Source: an uncultured Alistipes sp.
GTDB lineage: Bacteria > Bacteroidota > Bacteroidia > Bacteroidales > Rikenellaceae
DNA length: 64,000 nucleotides
Assembly: GCA_910583985.1 (NCBI GenBank)
Contig: CAJTYA010000007.1
Coordinates: 1-64,000, forward strand
Direction of reading: 5' to 3'
Numbering within the stretch: the stretch's first letter is position 1; every line of letters begins with the position of its first letter. The notes under the pieces are model-generated. The model worked only from the letters and a program-made list of their open reading frames with translations, was not told the DNA's origin and ran no database searches. Positions 36,643 to 45,065 of this stretch are shown here, piece by piece. The translations under genes were made by a program, and so were the position numbers.

Positions 36643-37384
36643 CCCTCCCCGCTCCTCCGGCGGAGGCTACGGCAGGGCGAGGCGGGAGAGAGGTCGAGGA
36701 CCGCACGAGGTTTCCTTGCGGTCCCCGGCGAGTTCGGCGGAAAGCGACATGCCGGTCTGCTTCATCGCCACGATGCCGGAGACGGGCCCGACGTTTCGCA
36801 TCGCGGAAACCGGACGAGGCGTTCCCCCGGTTTTGCCCCCTCATTTTTCCGCATTTCCGGTCGGAGGGAAGACATCGGAACGATCCTCCCGTCACAGCGG
36901 TCTTCACAGGGAAGGGCCCGCTCCCGCGCAAAGGCACGAACGGGCACTAAGGAATACGCGGAATAAGGAACGCACAGGAAAGCCTCCGGTACAGGGAGAA
37001 TGTAAAGACTAAAACAGCGTTCGGAAAACGTCGCGTACCCCGATGGGTCGCCGCGACGTTTTCCGAACGCTCCGTTCTTATGCGGTTCCGCCGGCCGACG
37101 ATCATCGGATCGAAGAGCGGGAACCGGCCCTACCCACGAGACCGTCGCCCGGCGCGTCTTCCTAAAGAGATCCGGCGAACATTCCCCGCACTCTTTCGCT
37201 CCGCCCCAATGCCTTCGGAACCGGACACAGGACCGGTCCGCGGCTCCCGGAGGGCGGTCGAGGAAGGAAAGAGGTCCCGTCCCCCTCCGGACGAAGGGAA
37301 ACGATCCGCCTAAAGCCGGACCGTCCCGGCTTTTCCGCACCGAAACGACGGTCCCGGAGCCTCCCGCCGACACGCAGGCCGGCA
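36643..37384. other. 742-bp spacer between convergent genes
   Basis: GC-rich with chance frames only. Its one clear structure is the 56-bp hairpin at 37016-37071. Confidence 0.55.
37016..37071. terminator. perfect 20-bp hairpin with nested inner stem
   Basis: AGCGTTCGGAAAACGTCGCG pairs perfectly with 37052-37071; ACCC/GGGT pair inside the 16-nt loop. It lies between convergent genes, and no long T tract follows on either strand. Confidence 0.65.
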
Positions 37385-38134
37385 TTAGGGCAGCAGCGTC
37401 CGGTCGCCGTTCTTTTCGCGGTCGCGGCGATCCTGCACCTTGGTCGTGATATAGGCCGTGAAGATCGGGAAGAGCATCATGCCCGAAGCGGCCAGAACGA
37501 CCGTCAACACCTTGCCGGTAGCCGTCTTGGCGAAGACGTTGGCCCCGACCGTCGTGACGTTCATAAACGCCCACCAGAGGGAGTTGCCGAACGTGTCTAC
37601 ACCCGGATTGACCGGTTTTTCGAGCGTATAGAACACCAGACTCGTGAAATAGGTCAGCGCGAAAATCATCAGCACGTAGGAGACCATGAGGCTGGTGGCA
37701 CGGCTCCGCGTGACCCAACTGACCATGATGGCCAGCCCGTATCCGCCCCGAATGAGGGGAACCATCCGCAACCAGTAATAGAGTTCCTGCGAGACGTGCA
37801 GATCGAACCAGTTCACGATATTCAGATAGGGAATCGACACGAGCAGGAACAGCAGATTGGCCAGCACGAAACGCCCCTTGCGCGGACTCAGCCGAAGCCG
37901 GTAGAAGAAATCGACGAGGAAAATCACGCAGACCCAGAACTGTACCTGCATATAGAGCCCGGAATACCGCCCCGGATCGCAGAACACCTCCAGCGAGAGG
38001 CTCAGGATGATCGCGATGCTGCCCAGCAGCACCAGCACGTTGAGAAAGTTAAGCATGCCCGTCCGAGCGGGAAGGCCGGACGGAGTGCCGCCCGGACGCA
38101 CGCCCGTAGCCGGACCCGAAGTGTAATGTTCCAT
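37385..38134 (-). CDS. potassium-channel-like ion channel, altered filter
   Basis: A 249-residue membrane protein. Hydrophobic segments near residues 28-50, 60-78, 88-105, 120-140 and 150-170 suggest a voltage-sensor-like or multi-helix N-terminal region. A pore unit follows: FGNSLWWAFMNVTTVGANVF, then a final helix (VLTVVLAASGMMLFPIFTAY). The pore loop has TVGAN (residues 195-199) where K+ channels have TVGYG, so selectivity may differ. The sequence otherwise fits the Ion_trans_2 family. The first 26 residues are polar and Gly/Pro-rich. It lies downstream of the TonB receptor, beyond that gene's terminator. Confidence 0.75.
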   Translation of the reverse strand: MEHYTSGPATGVRPGGTPSGLPARTGMLNFLNVLVLLGSIAIILSLSLEVFCDPGRYSGLYMQVQFWVCVIFLVDFFYRLRLSPRKGRFVLANLLFLLVSIPYLNIVNWFDLHVSQELYYWLRMVPLIRGGYGLAIMVSWVTRSRATSLMVSYVLMIFALTYFTSLVFYTLEKPVNPGVDTFGNSLWWAFMNVTTVGANVFAKTATGKVLTVVLAASGMMLFPIFTAYITTKVQDRRDREKNGDRTLLP

Positions 38135-38169
38135 AACGCGAAGATTTGGTTTGAGAAAAAACCGACTGC

Positions 38170-38203
38170 AAAAAAAATGCCCCGGAACGATCGTTCCGGG
38201 GCA
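38170..38203 (-). terminator. terminator of the TonB-dependent receptor gene
   Basis: TGCCCCGGAACGA pairs perfectly with TCGTTCCGGGGCA and, on the minus strand, is followed by eight Ts. It starts 45 bp after the receptor stop. Confidence 0.85.
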
Positions 38204-38247
38204 ATCCGTTCAGAGGACGCGTTTTTCCGCGCGACGGGCAGCCCGCG

Positions 38248-40497
38248 TCAGTCCCGCCCGAAGGCATAGGAGAGCCGCACGAAAAGATGGCGCGGCATCG
38301 CGATGCCCGAATTGAAATTGACCACCGAGGGACGGTAGTCGAAGATGTTGTCTATGCCCAGCATCGCCGACACGCCGCAGGAGAAGCCGGCCTCGACGGC
38401 CGCATTGCAGACGGCATAGCCTCCGTGGCGCGACGAGTAGCTTCCCGTCCAGTATTTCATCGCGGCCATCGAGCTGCCGGACATGTCGAGCACGGGCATG
38501 AAGTCTTCGTAGTTCTTCGGTCCCACGTACCGGACCGTCGCATTGACGGCGAGCGGAAGCCGGCGCACGGCGAAGGCGTAGTCGACACGGAATGCGGCCG
38601 TATGCGGACTCGGATAGATGTATTGCGTCGAACTTTCGGGCGCATCGTCGGTCTGGTAGACATAGTTGTAGTTCACGCGCAGCGACAGCCCCGCCGCAGG
38701 GCGGCAGCCGGCCGTCAGCTCGACGCCGCCATATTCGCTGCGGTGCACGTTCTCGTACTGGAGAATCGTCGTGACACCCTCCAGATGCCCCCGCACGTCG
38801 ATCTTGTTGCGGAAATAGCTGTTATAGACCGTGACGGCCGCATCGACCCTCCGGCGGGCATACTCGGCCGTGAACGAAAGGTAGTGGTTGCTCTCGCTGC
38901 GGAGCTTGTCGTTGCCGCGGATGACGGACGTCTGTCCGGGAATGGGAACGGTGAATTCCATGTACATCTCCTTGAGCGAGGGCGTGCGGTACCCGTTCGA
39001 ATAGTTGGCCCGGAGCGAAAAATCGCGGAGGGCGTACATGGCCGACAGGCTGGGCGTCACGCTCCATCCGAAACGGTCGTTGTAATTGCCCCGGATGCCG
39101 GCCACGAAGCTCAACTTGCGGCCGCCGCATATTTCGTCCTGCACGTAGAGCGATCCGGTATTCATGCTCTTCGCACGCCCGTAGCCGGCCGGATCGAGGT
39201 CGAAGCGCAACTGTTCGTTCGTCATTTCCAGCCCGGTGGTCAGGCGGTTGTATTTCCCGGCGTCGAGCGTCCACAGCAGACGCGGAATGTTGTAGGTGTG
39301 CCGCTGTTTGGGCACGCTCGCCCCGCCGAGACTGTCCTGCCGGCGGAAATATTCGTCGCGATAGAACGACAGATAGATTTTGTTGCGCCCGTTGGGCGAA
39401 TGTTCCATCTGGGCCTTGAGGTTGTAGCCCTCGTAGGACTCGTAGGTCCACGGCTTCGTGTTGTTCGACAGCGGATTGTCGTCGAGGATGCTGCCGTTGA
39501 AATCGTAGCGCCGCTTGCCGAAATAGCTTCCCGAAAGCTGGAAGGCGAATTTCTCGGAGAGTTCGTAATCGAAACGCTGGCTGACGTTCAGATCGCTCCA
39601 TCCGCTGACGCTCAGGCCCCGGCTGTCGGGCGCCACCCTAATCGTCGTATCGGTCACCGTCCGTCCGACGACGAAGTGCGGCATGCCGGTGGCGGGGTCC
39701 ATTTCCGGACGGGGACCGTTCATCTTGGGCCGCATGATATGGAGTTCGTCGTAGTGCCGCACCTCCTCGCGCGTCCCGACCAGACGGAAGGCATCGCTCA
39801 TGCGGCAGGCCACCGCGGTGCGCGAACGGAACTTGCCGAGGTTCAGGCCCAGCGAAAGGTCCGCATTGAGGTTGGGCAGATCGAGCCGGTTGCGGTACGT
39901 GCGCGAATCGGACGCGGTGGCCTTACCGGCCAGCGAATCGCCCCGGTTGCGCTGATACGGCGTCCCGTAGCGGATCGAGGCCCCTACTTCGATCTTTTTG
40001 CGGGGCTCGCGGGTAATGATGTTGATGACGGCTCCCATCGCATTGGAGCCGTAGAGCACCGACGAAGCGCCGCGCACCACCTCGATGCGGGCGACGCTCG
40101 AAAGCGGAATCCGGCTGAAGTCGATGTTGCCGTAGGTCTCGCCGGCCAAGCGTTCCCCGTCGAGCAGAAAAAGCACGTAGCGCGAATCGAGTCCTTGGAA
40201 CGACAGCGAGGTGCCGTACCCGGCCTGATGGAACTCGACGCCGGCCAGCTCGCGCTCCAAGGCCTGTTGCAGCGTGACCGCCCCGCTGCGCTCGATGTCG
40301 CGGGCGGAAATCACACGGGTGATGACCGGCGTTCTCTTCAGCGGCAGGGGCGTCCGCGTAGCCGTCACCACCACTTCGTCCATCCCGCAGGCGAGGCTGT
40401 CGCGTACAGGTCCGTTCCCGGACGTCGCGCCCGTCGCCGGTGTCAGAGCGATCGCCCAGCACACCAAGCTCCCGATCGCCTTTTTCATCTCCGTCAT
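38248..40497 (-). CDS. TonB-dependent outer-membrane receptor
   Basis: A 749-residue receptor. A signal peptide (KKAIGSLVCWAIALTPATGA) is followed by a TonB-box-like DEVVVTATRTP and a complete plug domain: RVISARDIERSGAVTLQQAL, YVLFLLDGERLAGETYG and IEVVRGASSVLYGSNAMGAV. The rest alternates beta-strands of a 22-strand barrel and ends in RHLFVRLSYAFGRD with a near-terminal Phe. The build resembles BtuB- or heme-type receptors and not the longer SusC type, because there is no carboxypeptidase-like N-terminal domain. Substrate unknown. A second ATG three codons on (MKK) is an equally good start. A -7 element lies 24 bp upstream. Confidence 0.85.
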   Translation of the reverse strand: MTEMKKAIGSLVCWAIALTPATGATSGNGPVRDSLACGMDEVVVTATRTPLPLKRTPVITRVISARDIERSGAVTLQQALERELAGVEFHQAGYGTSLSFQGLDSRYVLFLLDGERLAGETYGNIDFSRIPLSSVARIEVVRGASSVLYGSNAMGAVINIITREPRKKIEVGASIRYGTPYQRNRGDSLAGKATASDSRTYRNRLDLPNLNADLSLGLNLGKFRSRTAVACRMSDAFRLVGTREEVRHYDELHIMRPKMNGPRPEMDPATGMPHFVVGRTVTDTTIRVAPDSRGLSVSGWSDLNVSQRFDYELSEKFAFQLSGSYFGKRRYDFNGSILDDNPLSNNTKPWTYESYEGYNLKAQMEHSPNGRNKIYLSFYRDEYFRRQDSLGGASVPKQRHTYNIPRLLWTLDAGKYNRLTTGLEMTNEQLRFDLDPAGYGRAKSMNTGSLYVQDEICGGRKLSFVAGIRGNYNDRFGWSVTPSLSAMYALRDFSLRANYSNGYRTPSLKEMYMEFTVPIPGQTSVIRGNDKLRSESNHYLSFTAEYARRRVDAAVTVYNSYFRNKIDVRGHLEGVTTILQYENVHRSEYGGVELTAGCRPAAGLSLRVNYNYVYQTDDAPESSTQYIYPSPHTAAFRVDYAFAVRRLPLAVNATVRYVGPKNYEDFMPVLDMSGSSMAAMKYWTGSYSSRHGGYAVCNAAVEAGFSCGVSAMLGIDNIFDYRPSVVNFNSGIAMPRHLFVRLSYAFGRD

Positions 40498-40520
40498 ACT
40501 CTTTTCCGTTTGAACCGGTG

Positions 40521-40528
40521 CAAAGCTA
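40521..40528 (-). promoter_or_regulatory. -7 element of the TonB receptor gene
   Basis: TAGCTTTG on the minus strand, 24 bp before the 40497 start. No good -33 box. Confidence 0.55.
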
Positions 40529-40795
40529 CGTTTTTTTTATTACATAACATGCACTTTTTGCTCCCGGTGCGAAACGACCAAACGCCACGGCCGCCCCGTC
40601 GGAGACGGCTCGACCGTGCACGCCTTTTCCCCCTGCCCCGCAACCTTCCGGGCCCGAAGCCTTCGGGAACGTCCGGAGAGCGAATCCGCCCCGTCATACA
40701 GCCGGGACACGACGGAAGAGAGGCACGGCAAACGCCTCGTCGCCGGACACTCCCGCAACGGATGCCGGCCGACGGAGGAGAGTCCCGGACAAAAG

Positions 40796-40828
40796 AAAGG
40801 ACATCGCCTTCTGCAAGACGATGTCCCT
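40796..40828 (-). terminator. terminator of the DUF4251 gene
   Basis: GGACATCG pairs with CGATGTCC (12-nt loop); on the minus strand CCTTTCTTTTG follows. Confidence 0.6.
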
Positions 40829-40888
40829 TCCCTGTCCCGACGGACGGCCGGCAACCGGCCGCCCCTTATTCGTATGTCGCTTCCCGGA

Positions 40889-41470
40889 TCAACGGCCGGA
40901 AACGCCCGTCTCCACCGAGACGCCGACCGACGATCTCCGGCCGTCGAAGTCCATTTCTCCGCTGAAGGTGATGTTCTGCCGGTTTTTCGGATAAACGGCG
41001 ATCGTCGCCGAACCGTTGGGATAGACCTCGATGCGGATGGAATACCGCTCCTCGCGCGTCTCGGTCGAGAACGTGACGATCAACAGACCTTTCTTCCCCT
41101 CCTGCACGCGGTAATCCAGCAGGGGCGTATCGAAGAAATGGAGTCCCTCGTCGCGCATCAGCGGATAAGAGTACAGCCGTCCGATATAGGGAAGCTGCGA
41201 ACGCACCACGTCCTCGCGCACGGAGAGATAGGCGGCCGAATTGAGCGCATAGCTCTTTCCCCGGCTGGGGAACACCCGGTTGGCCCGGATGACGAAATTG
41301 CGGTCTTCGACCGCCTTGCGGACCGCCTCGGCACGGGCGGTTTCGATACGGGCCTTCTCGGCCCGTTTCTGTGCTTTGAGTTCGGCTCTGCTCTGGGCCG
41401 AAACGGAAGGAATCACGGCCAGCATCGCCAGCGACAGGATTCCGAAGATTATTTTTCTGTTCATTTTCAT
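40889..41470 (-). CDS. DUF4251 family secreted protein
   Basis: A 193-residue exported protein. A signal peptide (NRKIIFGILSLAMLAVIPSV, ending SAQ) is followed by a highly charged helical stretch (about residues 27-52, Lys/Arg/Glu/Ala-rich). The DUF4251 domain then shows NFVIRANRVFPSRGKSYAL, VREDVVRSQLPYIGRLYSYP and ITFSGEMDFDG. The family is a common Bacteroidetes periplasmic or surface protein of unknown function. The start could also be the Met two residues downstream. Single gene with its own terminator. Confidence 0.8.
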   Translation of the reverse strand: MKMNRKIIFGILSLAMLAVIPSVSAQSRAELKAQKRAEKARIETARAEAVRKAVEDRNFVIRANRVFPSRGKSYALNSAAYLSVREDVVRSQLPYIGRLYSYPLMRDEGLHFFDTPLLDYRVQEGKKGLLIVTFSTETREERYSIRIEVYPNGSATIAVYPKNRQNITFSGEMDFDGRRSSVGVSVETGVSGR

Positions 41471-41730
41471 ATCCGTATATCCGACGGACAGAAGCCGTCG
41501 TTTCGTTCTATGATTCTCGACCTTATCGTTCTTGGGTATAACGCCTCGCCGTCCCGTTTTATTTTACCGTTCTCCGACCATCCGGCTCCGGGGCACGCCC
41601 ACAGGCGGACGGTCCGGCTCCCGGACGTATCCGGCACGACACATTTCTGAAAAAGAAGCGACAAAAACCGTTCCGATTCCGCATCGGCTCCGCTCCGGCG
41701 TCGTTTCTTCCCCGGACTCCCGCTCCCGAA

Positions 41731-42642
41731 TCAGTCGTCGTCCTGCATGTCGGCGAGGTAACGGGCATAGAGGTTATGGGCGATGCCGTCGGTGATGCCG
41801 ATCGTGGGCACATAAATCGAATCGGCACCGAGCCGGTCGGCGATGTCGAGAAAGATTTCGGAGGCGGGAATAATCACGTCGGCCCGGTCGGGACGCAGGC
41901 CGAACTCCTCCATGCGCTCCTCGACGGACCTCTCTCGGAGTTTCGTATAGATGTCGCGCAGCGTCTCGACGGGCAGCACGCCCGCATCGGCGCCCTCGCC
42001 CATGCGGAGCAGTTTGTTGATGTTGCCGCCCGAACCGATGATCTTCAGGCCGGGCCACCGGGCCGACAGCTCGTCCAGATCGCGATCCATCCGCTCGAAA
42101 GCGGAAGCCTCGACGGTGCCCGTCAACTGGCGCACCGTCCCGATGTCGTAGGAATGGGAACCGACCAGTTCGCCCTCGGCGATCAGGCTGATCTCGGTAC
42201 TGCCGCCGCCCACATCCACGTACACGTAGTGTCCGCTGCGGTCGAACAGATCGGCGATGTGGCTGTCGTAGACGATGCGGGCCTCTTCGATGCCGTCGAT
42301 GATCTCCAACCGGATGCCCGTCTTGTTGTGGATGTCGCGGGCGATGCGCTCACCGTTCGAGGCGTCCCGCATCGCCGAAGTGGCGCAGGCCCGGTAGGCC
42401 GTCACGTCGTAGACCTTCATCAACAGACGGAACGCCTTGATGGTCCGTAACAGCCGTTTCTCCTTCGAGGCCGAAACGGACCCGCGGGCGAATACCTCCT
42501 CGCCGAGCCGCAGCGGAATGCGGACCAGCAGGGCCTTGGTCATTTCGGCGGGAGAGGCTCCCACCGCGACGCTCTTTATCAACAGGCGCACGGCATTCGA
42601 TCCGATGTCGATCGCGGCGAAATTCAGTTTCTTGTTTACCAT
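41731..42642 (-). CDS. ppx: exopolyphosphatase, Ppx/GppA family
   Basis: A 303-residue ASKHA-fold phosphatase. It has FAAIDIGSNAVRLL (phosphate-1 loop), RACATSAMRDASNG, VYVDVGGGSTEISL (phosphate-2 loop) and IGSGGNINKLLRMG. It is the short, one-domain type of about 300 residues and not the 500-residue E. coli Ppx. It cuts polyphosphate or pppGpp terminal phosphates. The start at MVNKK was chosen because it falls 25 bp after the ppk1 stop. Pairing with ppk1 gives an operon that makes and breaks polyphosphate. Confidence 0.88.
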   Translation of the reverse strand: MVNKKLNFAAIDIGSNAVRLLIKSVAVGASPAEMTKALLVRIPLRLGEEVFARGSVSASKEKRLLRTIKAFRLLMKVYDVTAYRACATSAMRDASNGERIARDIHNKTGIRLEIIDGIEEARIVYDSHIADLFDRSGHYVYVDVGGGSTEISLIAEGELVGSHSYDIGTVRQLTGTVEASAFERMDRDLDELSARWPGLKIIGSGGNINKLLRMGEGADAGVLPVETLRDIYTKLRERSVEERMEEFGLRPDRADVIIPASEIFLDIADRLGADSIYVPTIGITDGIAHNLYARYLADMQDDD

Positions 42643-42667
42643 AGGATCAGGATTATCTCGAAAAAAT

Positions 42668-44728
42668 TCACGGTTCCGATTGCGATTCGGCGGCCTGCGA
42701 CAGGTAATGTTCACAGAGCGCCCGCTGCGAGCGGAATTCGGGCCGCCCGTCCCGGAAGATTTCGTTGCGGCCGCTGCCGTCCACGATCCGCGCAGCGGCG
42801 TTGTCGCGCAGGCCGTATTCGACGATCCGGCGCAATTCGGCGCGGATAGAGGGATCGTAGACCGGAACATAGACCTCGATGCGGCGGTCCATGTTGCGCG
42901 TCATCCAGTCGGCCGAACCGATGTAATAGAGCTCGTCGCCCCCGTTGCAGAAAATGAGGATGCGCGCATGTTCCAGATAGCGGTCGATGATGCCGCGTAT
43001 GCGGATACGCTCCTCGCGTCCCTCGGTCACCATCGAGCAGTTGCCGCGCACGAGCAGGTCCAGCCGGACGCCGGCGTCGGCGGCCTCGTAGAGCCGGTCG
43101 ACGAGCCTCGGATCGGTGATGTGGTTGAGCTTGGCCCTCACGTAAGCCTCCCCGCCCTGCCGGGCGCGGCGGATTTCAGCGGCGAGCAGCGCATAGAGCT
43201 TCCGCCGCATCGTCAGCGGCGAGACGATCAGCCGCTCGAAAGCGAACGTCCGGTAGGGCTGACGCAGAAAGGCGAACACCCGGTCCACCTCGCGCGTCAG
43301 GTCGGGACAGGCCGTAAAGACGGTGATGTCGGTGTAGGTCCGCGCGTTGCCCTCGTGGAAATTACCCGTGCTCACGCAGGCGATGTCGCCTTCGGGCGAA
43401 GCGATGTGCGTGAGCTTGCCGTGCACCTTGAGGCCCTCCACGCCGAAGAGCACGCGGATGCCCGCGTCCTGCATCTTCTTCGCCCAGTCGATGTTCGAAG
43501 CCTCGTCGAAACGGGCCATCAGCTCCACCGTCACGGTCACCTCCTTGCCGTGGCGGGCGGCGCAGACGAGCGCCTCGACCACCTGCGAGTTCCGGGCCAG
43601 CCGGTAGACCGTCGTCCGGATGGAGGTCACGTCCCGGCTCAGCGCGGCCTCGCGCAGCACACGGACGTAGTTCGAAAAGCCGTGGTAGGGATAGTGCAGA
43701 AAGAGGTCCCGGCGGCGAATGCGCGCCAGCACGCTGCCGTCCGTACCGAAACCGGGCGCGGGGACCGGATTGCGGACGGGAAACTTCAGATCGGAGCGTC
43801 CGCAATCCGGGAAGCGCATCAGGTCTTTCATGTTGTGGTAGCGCGAACCGCCCGCACAGGAGTCGTAGCGGTCGATCTCGAACCGGCGCTTGAAATAACG
43901 GAGCATGTCTTCGGGCATGTCCCTGTCGTAGACGAAACGGACGGGCGCGCCCCGGCGGCGGTTGCGCACGCCGCGGGCCACCTTCTCGACAAGCCCTTCG
44001 TCGACGTCGCTGTCGAGTTCGAGCTCGGCGTCGCGCGTGAATTTGATCGTATAGGCTTCGAACGCCTCGTAGCCGAGTCCGGAAAAGATGAACGGCAGGC
44101 AGAACCGGATCACGTCGTCGAGAAAAACGATGTCCGTCCCCGTCCCGCCGGAGGGCAGCACGACGAAACGCCCGAAATCGCGCACGGGCAGCTCGATGAG
44201 GGCGAAATCCCGCTCCGGCAGCCGGCCGCCCTCCGGACGGAGCGTCATGGCCACCGCCAGATAGATGCTCGAATCGGTCGGTTCGCCCAGCCGGGCGCCC
44301 CGCGTCACGATGAGCGGATAGGCGGCGCTGTCGAGCTCGGAGAGGTACAACGCCCGGACATAGCGGGCCTGTTCCGGCGAGAACTGCCGCTCGTCGAGCA
44401 GGCGGATGCCCTCGGCCGCGAGCTTTTCCCGGAGCTGGGCGAACGTCGCCTCGAACTCCTGCGCGTATTCGAACGTGAGGCGGTTGATCTCCCGCAGGCA
44501 CCGCTGCGCCCGCTTCCGGTCGCCGTCCGAAGGTCCGCCCCCGTACTCGGCGAGCCGCTTGAGCGCCGAGACCCGGACACGGAAAAATTCGTCGAGGTTA
44601 TTGGAATAGATGCCCAGAAAAGAGAGCCTTTCGAGCAGCGGCACGCTCTCGCGCCGGGCCTCCTGCAAGATCCGGTGGTTGAAATAGACCCAGCTCAGGT
44701 CGCGATCCAGCGTTTTTCCTCTTTTCAT
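42668..44728 (-). CDS. ppk1: polyphosphate kinase 1
   Basis: A 686-residue enzyme of normal length. The N-domain starts LDRDLSWVYFNHRILQEA and NNLDEFFRVRVSAL; the middle has DLFLHYPYHGFSNYVRVL; the C-terminal phospholipase-D-like domains carry KVHGKLTHIASPEG with the HxK catalytic histidine region, and NRLVDRLYEAADAGV-like and RGNCSMVTEG segments. PPK1 reversibly builds polyphosphate from ATP at the inner membrane. It lies upstream of ppx in the same direction with a 25-bp gap. No promoter consensus was seen upstream. Confidence 0.93.
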   Translation of the reverse strand: MKRGKTLDRDLSWVYFNHRILQEARRESVPLLERLSFLGIYSNNLDEFFRVRVSALKRLAEYGGGPSDGDRKRAQRCLREINRLTFEYAQEFEATFAQLREKLAAEGIRLLDERQFSPEQARYVRALYLSELDSAAYPLIVTRGARLGEPTDSSIYLAVAMTLRPEGGRLPERDFALIELPVRDFGRFVVLPSGGTGTDIVFLDDVIRFCLPFIFSGLGYEAFEAYTIKFTRDAELELDSDVDEGLVEKVARGVRNRRRGAPVRFVYDRDMPEDMLRYFKRRFEIDRYDSCAGGSRYHNMKDLMRFPDCGRSDLKFPVRNPVPAPGFGTDGSVLARIRRRDLFLHYPYHGFSNYVRVLREAALSRDVTSIRTTVYRLARNSQVVEALVCAARHGKEVTVTVELMARFDEASNIDWAKKMQDAGIRVLFGVEGLKVHGKLTHIASPEGDIACVSTGNFHEGNARTYTDITVFTACPDLTREVDRVFAFLRQPYRTFAFERLIVSPLTMRRKLYALLAAEIRRARQGGEAYVRAKLNHITDPRLVDRLYEAADAGVRLDLLVRGNCSMVTEGREERIRIRGIIDRYLEHARILIFCNGGDELYYIGSADWMTRNMDRRIEVYVPVYDPSIRAELRRIVEYGLRDNAAARIVDGSGRNEIFRDGRPEFRSQRALCEHYLSQAAESQSEP

Positions 44729-45065
44729 TCTTTACTCCCCCGCTTCGCTGTTCAAGGTACGTTTTTTCCGGCAAACGGACAAAAACCCTGCTGTTTTTCC
44801 CGGACGGCCTTCCCGGCGCGGGACACGGCGGCGCGTCGGAGTCCCCGGACGAGGGCGCCGGAGGACCTTCCGCCCGGCAAAAGGGATTGTCGGAAAGAGC
44901 CCGCCGACCGCGGACGGGCATAAGTATAAAGTCGTATTTTGCCGCGGCGAGGTCCTTTAGCGCGGGCGGGACGGGCTTTTTCGGCGAAAAATGCCTACTT
45001 TTGTTGTAGTCCGGAACTTAGGAGAATCCGGAGCGGATTTGTTTTTCAACGCAACGACCCACCCA
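44729..45065. other. divergent spacer upstream of the cysteate synthase-type gene
   Basis: No gene recognised. It contains the plus-strand -7 element at 44996-45003. Confidence 0.5.
44996..45003 (+). promoter_or_regulatory. -7 element of the cysteate/threonine synthase-type gene
   Basis: TACTTTTG on the plus strand. It sits just after an in-frame ATG at 44991, so that ATG cannot be the start and the ATG at 45066 is used. Confidence 0.6.

Larger units (their letters stand above)
40498..40888. other. spacer between two minus-strand genes
   Basis: No gene recognised. It holds the TonB receptor promoter at one end and the DUF4251 gene terminator at the other. Confidence 0.5.

Noticed and set aside
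37071..37313. plus-strand frame right after the 20-bp hairpin
   Set aside because: Arginine-rich, no motif, no promoter; treated as spacer.
38287..40965. 892-codon plus-strand frame opposite the TonB receptor
   Set aside because: Antisense shadow of a clear receptor gene, with no family motif and high His/Arg/Val content.
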